64,000 nt of DNA from Azospirillum cavernae (GTDB lineage Bacteria > Pseudomonadota > Alphaproteobacteria > Azospirillales > Azospirillaceae), in contig NZ_QYUL01000001.1 of NCBI RefSeq assembly GCF_003590795.1, positions 575,001 to 639,000 of the forward strand, given 5' to 3'. The notes under the pieces are model-generated. The model saw only the letters and a list, made by a program, of their open reading frames with translations, was not told the origin of the DNA and made no database searches. Numbering within the stretch: the first letter of the stretch is position 1; each line of letters opens with the position of its first letter. This document shows positions 59,439 to 64,000 of the stretch, piece by piece. The position numbers and the translations under genes are program-made.

Positions 59439-60791
59439 TTACGCCTTGTTCGCCTTCTCGGCCTGTTTGCGCTCACGGAAACGCTTGGCCCAGCCGACAT
59501 AGGCCTTTTGCTGAGCGCGGGAGACGACCAGCGCGTCGGCCTCGACCGCCGAAGTGACGACGCTGCCCGCGCCGACGATGGCGCCGTCGCCGATCGACAC
59601 CGGGGCCACCAGGGAACTGTTGGAGCCGATGAAGGCGCCCGCCCCAATGTCGGTGTGCGATTTGCTGAAACCATCGTAATTGCAGGTGATGGTTCCGGCG
59701 CCGATGTTGGCTTTCGCCCCGATCCGCGCGTCGCCGATGTAGGTCAAATGGTTGACCTTGGCCCCCGATTCCACGACGGCGTTCTTGATCTCGACGAAAT
59801 TGCCGATATGGGCGTCCGGGCCGATGTCCGCGCCGGGGCGCAGGCGGGCGTAGGGGCCGATCACCGCGCCGCTGTCGATCCGGGTCTGTTCCAGATGGCA
59901 GAAGGGCTTGATTTCCACCCCGTCGGCGACGGTGACGCCGGGGGCGAACACCACATGCGCGCCGACGATCACGTCGCGGCCCAGCCGGGTGTCGTGGCTG
60001 AACAGCGTGCTGTCGGGGTCGCACAGCGTGGCGCCGTTGTCCATCGCCGCCTTGCGCAGGCGGCGCTGCATCAGCCGTTCGACCTCCGCCAGCTCGGCGC
60101 GGGAGTTGACGCCGACGACCTCGGCGGGCGCGGCCTCCACCACGGCGCAGGCCATGCCGGAGACGCGGGCGATCTGCACGACGTCGGTCAGGTAAAATTC
60201 ACTCTTGGCGTTCTGGTTGCCGACGCGCCCGATCAGGTCGAACATGCGCGCCCCGTCAAAGGCCATCAGACCGGCGTTGCACAGGGTTACGGCGCGTTCG
60301 TCGGCGCTGGCGTCGAGATACTCGACGATCTTCTCCAAACCGCCGCGCGCGTTCAGGATCAGGCGGCCATAGGCGCCGGGATCCTCGGGCCGCATGCCCA
60401 GAACGACCACCGCCGGGTCGCTGGCCTGCCGCCGCGCCGTCACCATGGCGCGCAGCGTGTCGGGCGTGACCAGCGGGGTGTCGCCGTACAGCACGACGAC
60501 GTCGCCGGTGAAGCCTTCCAACAGGCCGAAGGCGGCGCGCACGGCGTCGGCGGTGCCGCGCTGCTCCTGCTGGACGGCGGTGGGGTAGGGGGCGACGGCG
60601 GCGGCGACGCTGTCCATGCCGGGACCGACCACGACGACGACGTGATCGGGGTCCAGCGCCTTCACGGCGGCCAGCACATGCCCGACCATCGGGCGACCGG
60701 CGACGCGGTGCAGCACCTTCGGCATATCGGACTTCATGCGTGTTCCTTTGCCAGCGGCGAGAATCACGCAAGCGAGAGGACGGTGTGCCAT
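59439..60791 (-). CDS. glmU: Bifunctional GlcNAc-1-P uridyltransferase / GlcN-1-P acetyltransferase
   Basis: A 450-residue enzyme that completes UDP-GlcNAc synthesis. The uridyltransferase domain starts VILAAGKGTRMKSDMPKVLHRVAGRPM and includes QQEQRGTADAV and YGDTPLV. The C-terminal left-handed beta-helix with hexapeptide repeats has FVEIKNAVVESGAKVNHLTYIGDARIGAKANIGAGTITCNYDG. AGGAAG precedes ATG 60791. It is followed by glmS. Confidence 0.97.
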   Translation of the reverse strand: MAHRPLACVILAAGKGTRMKSDMPKVLHRVAGRPMVGHVLAAVKALDPDHVVVVVGPGMDSVAAAVAPYPTAVQQEQRGTADAVRAAFGLLEGFTGDVVVLYGDTPLVTPDTLRAMVTARRQASDPAVVVLGMRPEDPGAYGRLILNARGGLEKIVEYLDASADERAVTLCNAGLMAFDGARMFDLIGRVGNQNAKSEFYLTDVVQIARVSGMACAVVEAAPAEVVGVNSRAELAEVERLMQRRLRKAAMDNGATLCDPDSTLFSHDTRLGRDVIVGAHVVFAPGVTVADGVEIKPFCHLEQTRIDSGAVIGPYARLRPGADIGPDAHIGNFVEIKNAVVESGAKVNHLTYIGDARIGAKANIGAGTITCNYDGFSKSHTDIGAGAFIGSNSSLVAPVSIGDGAIVGAGSVVTSAVEADALVVSRAQQKAYVGWAKRFRERKQAEKANKA

Positions 60792-61062
60792 GGGAGTCTT
60801 CCTGACGGGCCGAATGGTGAAACCGGACTGAGGATCGCGGCGTCTGACGAAGCAAACACCGGCGAACGCCCTCATGTGCCACAAGCGACGGCGCAAGCCC
60901 AAGTCAACTTTTGTGTCAGCGTGTCATAGATCGTGGTCAACCCCCTCAACCGGCGGGGGAAAGCGCGATGGTCCTGTGCAGGGTCTGCATGGTTGACGGG
61001 ACGGAAGCTGTGCTAGGACGGGAGCGGTTTCTTTGATCCGACCCAACCTTGCGGGGCTTGCG

Positions 61063-61743
61063 ATGCCGTTTCCCTTTTCCGCGCTGGTTTTCGATCTCGA
61101 CGGCACTCTGATCGACAGCGCCCCCGACATGACCCGCGTGCTGAATCGCACCCTGGCCCATTTCGACCGCCCGTCGCTGACCGAGGCGCAGGTGCGGACC
61201 ATGGTCGGCGACGGTTCGGCCATGCTGGTCCGACAGGCTTTCGCCGCCACCGGCGCGGTTCTGGACGATGAGACGGTGCAACCGATCCTCCGCCATTATC
61301 TCGACCGCTATTTCGAGGATGAGGAAGCCTCCGCCCTCTATCCCGGCGTGACGGAAACGCTGACGGCGTTGGCGGAGCGGGGCGTCCGGCTGGGGCTGTG
61401 CACCAACAAGCCCGAACGCATCAGCCGCAAGTTGTTGGACGCGCTCGGGCTGGCTCCCCTGTTCGGCGCGGTGGCCGGGGGCGACACCCTGCCGGTCAAA
61501 AAGCCGGACGGGCGGCATCTGTCTTGGGTGCTGGAACAATTGGGGGCCGACCCGCAGGCGCCAAACGCGGCGATGATCGGCGACAACGGCAACGACGTGA
61601 AGGCGGCGCGCGCCGTCGGGGTGCCGGTGGTGGCGATGAGCTACGGCTATCCCCGCATGCCGGTCGAGGAACTGGGGGCGGATGTGATCCTCGACCATTT
61701 CGCCGATCTGCCGACCGCGTTGGAGCGGCTCGCCGCGCGGTGA
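61063..61743 (+). CDS. gph: HAD-family phosphoglycolate phosphatase-like protein
   Basis: A 226-residue HAD hydrolase. Motif I is VFDLDGTLIDSAPD with the nucleophile Asp11, the cap domain follows, motif II is LCTNKP, motif III Lys is in KKPDGRHL, and motif IV is MIGDNGNDVKAARAVG. The family Gph removes phosphate from 2-phosphoglycolate; other small phosphosugar substrates are possible. ATG 61063 is preferred; TTG 61033 with GGGAG upstream would add 10 residues. Confidence 0.88.
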   Translation: MPFPFSALVFDLDGTLIDSAPDMTRVLNRTLAHFDRPSLTEAQVRTMVGDGSAMLVRQAFAATGAVLDDETVQPILRHYLDRYFEDEEASALYPGVTETLTALAERGVRLGLCTNKPERISRKLLDALGLAPLFGAVAGGDTLPVKKPDGRHLSWVLEQLGADPQAPNAAMIGDNGNDVKAARAVGVPVVAMSYGYPRMPVEELGADVILDHFADLPTALERLAAR

Positions 61744-61884
61744 CGGGCGGGCGCTATCCCACGCTATCCCTCTGCGCTTTGTGGTTATCCCTTCGGACGG
61801 CGGACCTCACCATCAGCATACGATAATATGATGGCGTGAATGGGCGCGCGGATCGCCGCGCCGCCCGGAAGAGGAGGGCACGCC

Positions 61885-62076
61885 ATGACCACTCGGATCG
61901 CGCGGATCGTGTGCATGGGAAAGCTGGGCGGTTACGCGGCGCTGCTGGGCGGCGCGCTTCTGGAGATTGACGGCCACATGCTGTGGCCGTCGTTGGACGC
62001 TGTGATGGCGGACGTCCAGCGGCTTGGGATCGAGACGGCGGGCGCCGTGATCGACACCCGCAGCGTCACGGGATAG
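61885..62076 (+). CDS. Small hypothetical protein, 63 residues
   Basis: A short protein MTTRIARIVCMGKLGGYAAL... with no recognised domain. GAGGAGG before ATG 61885 is a strong ribosome site, and the codon use is like that of real genes here. One moderately hydrophobic stretch (LGGYAALLGGALLEI) may be a partial membrane helix. Its end overlaps the convergent DUF3108 gene by 11 bases. Confidence 0.55.
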   Translation: MTTRIARIVCMGKLGGYAALLGGALLEIDGHMLWPSLDAVMADVQRLGIETAGAVIDTRSVTG

Positions 62077-62947
62077 CCCGCGTCGGCTCCCCGGCGCGGG
62101 CGACGCCGATCAAATGGATGACGACGGCGCCGAACGCGCTGTCGGTTTCCAAGCGAACGGGCAGGGGCGGCGCGTCGGGCAGAATGGGGGCCAACCAGAC
62201 ATCGGTCGGCGGCCCGCCCGGCGGGCGCGGCGTGGAGTCCTCCTCCCGTCGCCAGAAAGACGGGCCAGAGGATTGTTTCGCCTGACCGGCGATGGGAATG
62301 ATCGATGCCCGGCATTCCTGCGCTGGGCCGGAGAACATCGAATAGCGCGAGGGCGCCAACGGGCGCGTGCCGCCATTGTCGAACCGCATGTCGTAGCGCC
62401 GCCGCCCGTCATAAACGGGAACCACGCGGGCGCAGGTCTCGCCGCGCCCGGCGGCCAGCAACAGAAGCAAACCGGCGCTGAGCGGATCGTAGGTGGCGCG
62501 GCGCAGAGCCTCGGGAACTGGCGGTCGGTCATCCTCCTCCGGCGGCGGCGTGACCGTGGCGACGACCCCGCCATCGGCGCTGTAGGTCAAGGCGACGCTG
62601 CGCGGCTTTTCCCGAAAGACGCTGCTTTGGCTGTGCTGCGCCGGAATCAACCGATCCATCTGGATGGCGCCGTTGCTGCGCGACAGGGTTTTCCAGGGCA
62701 GAATCTTGGCGAGGAACCCGCCATTCTGGGCGGTGAGGTCGATCCGATAGGCGTGGTCGGTCAGATCCAGCAGGATGGCGGCGTCCAGAACCGCGATGCC
62801 GCCGACATACACCCGGTAGCTGGCCGTCACCGGCGCGGCGACCCCAGGCGCGGGCAACGCCAGCGCGGCGCACAGAGTCAGCCAAAAACGAAGGGCGCGC
62901 GGGCGCGCTGAGGCTTGCCGTTTGGCTGTGCGATTTTCTTTCCTCAC
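62066..62947 (-). CDS. DUF3108 family exported protein
   Basis: A protein of about 293 residues with a signal peptide (ALRFWLTLCAALALPAPGVAAP). The mature part has the DUF3108 pattern: ASYRVYVGGIAVLDAAILLDLTDHAYRIDLTAQNGGFLAKILPWKTLSRSNG, YDPLSAGLLLLLAA, and TDVWLAPILPDAPPLPVRLETDSAFGAVVIHLIG. These proteins are periplasmic and of unknown function. GTG 62947 with AGGAG 9 bases upstream is the best start; the frame is open to 63001. Confidence 0.85.
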   Translation of the reverse strand: MRKENRTAKRQASARPRALRFWLTLCAALALPAPGVAAPVTASYRVYVGGIAVLDAAILLDLTDHAYRIDLTAQNGGFLAKILPWKTLSRSNGAIQMDRLIPAQHSQSSVFREKPRSVALTYSADGGVVATVTPPPEEDDRPPVPEALRRATYDPLSAGLLLLLAAGRGETCARVVPVYDGRRRYDMRFDNGGTRPLAPSRYSMFSGPAQECRASIIPIAGQAKQSSGPSFWRREEDSTPRPPGGPPTDVWLAPILPDAPPLPVRLETDSAFGAVVIHLIGVARAGEPTRAIP

Positions 62948-63086
62948 GGAGTGAATCTCCTGCTTGACAGCAATCAACGAACGCCTTAGAAACCCGCCCA
63001 CCGCAGCGGCGGCGCCGACGACAACCGGCGAGACGCCGCTTCCGCCAGGGGACAGCCTGGACCGATGGACAGAGAATTCTGGGATC

Positions 63087-63161
63087 GGGCGTGTAGCTCA
63101 GCGGGAGAGCATTCGCTTCACACGCGAAGGGTCACAGGTTCAATCCCTGTCACGCCCACCA
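63087..63161 (+). tRNA. tRNA-Val (anticodon CAC)
   Basis: The sequence folds into a full cloverleaf. The acceptor stem GGGCGTG pairs with CACGCCC, the D-arm is GCTCAGCGGGAGAGC, the anticodon stem TTCGC/GCGAA holds the loop TTCACAC with anticodon CAC, and the T-arm is CACAGGTTCAATCCCTGT. The CCA end is encoded. It reads the valine codon GTG. A strong terminator follows. Confidence 0.97.
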
Positions 63162-63163
63162 TT

Positions 63164-63198
63164 AAAAAGGCTTCGAGAGAAATCTCGAAGCCTTTTTT
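63164..63198 (+). terminator. Rho-independent terminator after tRNA-Val
   Basis: AAAAAGGCTTCGAGA (63164-63178) pairs perfectly with TCTCGAAGCCTTTTT (63183-63197) around GAAA, with another T after it. It begins 3 bases after the tRNA CCA. Confidence 0.95.
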
Positions 63199-63415
63199 CT
63201 TTTGCGTGATTTCCAGCCATCCACCACTCGTCGGACGCGCCAAGAAAGCCGTTGGAGGATGGGGTATGAGGCAAAATCGACATTCTAAATGAGTGATATA
63301 TTTTTTGGCCGCTTGATGGGGAAACCTTGCGCAAGATTGATGCAGATCAGCCCTAAGACGCGGGGGGATGGTCTAGGTTTGGAGCATCCTTACCCAATGA
63401 TCGGGATGTCATCTC

Positions 63416-63580
63416 ATGGAAGATACGCGCACTAGTTTGCTGGCCCTTGGCGCGCTCGTCGTCGTTCTGGCCATTCTCATCGGTTCGGCCATTCTGGCCC
63501 CGTCCTTTTTGGCTCTGCTGGCCACGATCCTCGCTTGGGCCAACCTGACCTATCTGATTGGCGTCACGTTGATGCGTTGA
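63416..63580 (+). CDS. Small membrane protein, 54 residues
   Basis: ATG 63416 opens a short frame, MEDTRTSLLALGALVVVLAI and onward, with two hydrophobic stretches (LLALGALVVVLAILIGSAIL and FLALLATILAWANLTYLIGV). A GGGATG-like ribosome site lies upstream. The size and hydrophobicity suggest a small inner-membrane protein; no family was recognised. The gap before it (63199-63415) shows no other gene. A GC-rich imperfect hairpin lies at about 63601-63630 behind it. Confidence 0.55.
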   Translation: MEDTRTSLLALGALVVVLAILIGSAILAPSFLALLATILAWANLTYLIGVTLMR

Positions 63581-63747
63581 ACGCGGTTGCCGCGCGGCGG
63601 GGGGGGAACGGCGGCCTTCGCCGTCCCCCCCGTTGTGCGTCCGTGTTCTGATCGGGCTTGCTCTTGCGTCGCAGCACGCGGCGCTGGACAGGAACGGTTC
63701 GGCGGTTTATCCAGCGCCAGTTTTCGACGCGCGCAAGGGATGACGCC

Positions 63748-64000
63748 ATGACGACGCCGACGGTTGCCCAAACGGACAGCGCCCTTGCCGCAGGCGGCGC
63801 GGCGGATCATCTGACGGTCCTGCGCAACGTCGCCGATCTGCGCGCCCAAGTCGCCGCGTGGCGTGGCGCCGGGCAGACCGTGGCCCTGGTTCCCACCATG
63901 GGCGCCCTGCATGACGGGCATCTCGCCCTGGTCCGACGCGGGCGCGAATTGGCCGATCATGTCATCGCCAGCGTCTTCGTCAACCCGACCCAATTCGCCC
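63748..64000 (+). CDS. panC: Pantoate-beta-alanine ligase, N-terminal part
   Basis: The gene runs out of the window. The first 84 codons give a short Ala-rich head and then the start of the pantothenate synthetase fold: [40 protein letters not shown]. The MGALHDGH stretch is the nucleotidyltransferase HxGH-type ATP site, and FVNPTQF is a family hallmark. The enzyme joins pantoate and beta-alanine to make vitamin B5 in the cytoplasm. AAGGGA precedes ATG 63748. Confidence 0.95.
   Translation, partial: MTTPTVAQTDSALAAGGAADHLTVLRNVADLRAQVAAWRGAGQTVALVPTMGALHDGHLALVRRGRELADHVIASVFVNPTQFA

Noticed and set aside
57458-59557. 699-codon plus-strand open frame opposite glmS
   Set aside because: Shadow of a complete, well-conserved glmS; no ribosome site or domain.
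63087-63198. Integration site (attachment) at tRNA-Val
   Set aside because: No integrase gene and no repeated copy of the tRNA 3' end were seen in the window.
1-64000. CRISPR array or restriction/toxin defence genes
   Set aside because: No regularly spaced direct repeats and no cas, restriction or toxin-antitoxin proteins were recognised anywhere in the window.

Overview
The window is GC-rich, densely packed bacterial DNA with many ATGA-type start/stop overlaps. The gene content suggests an alphaproteobacterium, probably a Rhodospirillales/Azospirillum-like lineage: a cysG-cobA-DUF2849-cysI-DUF934 sulfite reduction cluster, a fused cysNC, DUF2849/DUF934/DUF29 proteins, and GC-rich palindromic intergenic elements. 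The genus cannot be fixed from sequence reading alone.

Layout. 1-2.6 kb: the tail of a quinone oxidoreductase, an AT-rich gap and a single-Cache chemoreceptor. 2.6-8.2 kb: a lone hydrogenase maturation gene hypD, then a leftward pilin-like/secretion-ATPase gene group. 8.5-12 kb: a universal stress protein and a nitrate/sulfonate-type ABC importer. 12.2-19.9 kb: a sulfate assimilation locus, with cysH-cysD-cysNC reading left and the siroheme/sulfite reductase operon reading right. 20-26 kb: threonine deaminase, a penicillin-acylase family protein, a membrane protein, YgfZ and DUF2867. 26.3-31.1 kb: a BMP/nucleoside-type ABC importer. 31-38.4 kb: housekeeping genes (psd, pssA, prmB, an ArsC-like protein) and a DUF1007/NicO metal transport operon. 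38.4-40.2 kb: gatC and gatA, whose first ~1 kb is riddled with frame changes. 57.5-64 kb: glmS, glmU, a phosphoglycolate phosphatase-like gene, DUF3108, tRNA-Val(CAC), and the start of panC.

The most interesting part is 40.3-57.4 kb, an accessory region centred on a lasso peptide biosynthesis cluster. A 52-residue precursor (48523-48681) is followed by an HPr-kinase-like lasso peptide kinase, a sulfotransferase, a PqqD-type leader-binding protein (B1) and a transglutaminase-like leader peptidase (B2). The asparagine-synthetase-like cyclase (C) lies on the opposite strand, last in an operon that also carries two 2-oxoglutarate/Fe(II) oxygenase-like proteins and an unknown 125-residue protein. 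A further oxygenase plus a second sulfotransferase-like protein read away from them. To the left are an ABC exporter, a TPR/GT41 glycosyltransferase and a frameshifted methyltransferase in one operon, three tandem tail-collar proteins and a GNAT acetyltransferase. The predicted product is a 16-residue peptide with an Ala1-Glu8 ring and a C-terminal Ser that the kinase could phosphorylate. The surrounding enzymes suggest hydroxylation and sulfation as well, which is inference.

Two quality warnings apply. The gatC/gatA start and the methyltransferase gene at 41.7 kb carry single-base frame changes that may be sequence errors rather than biology.
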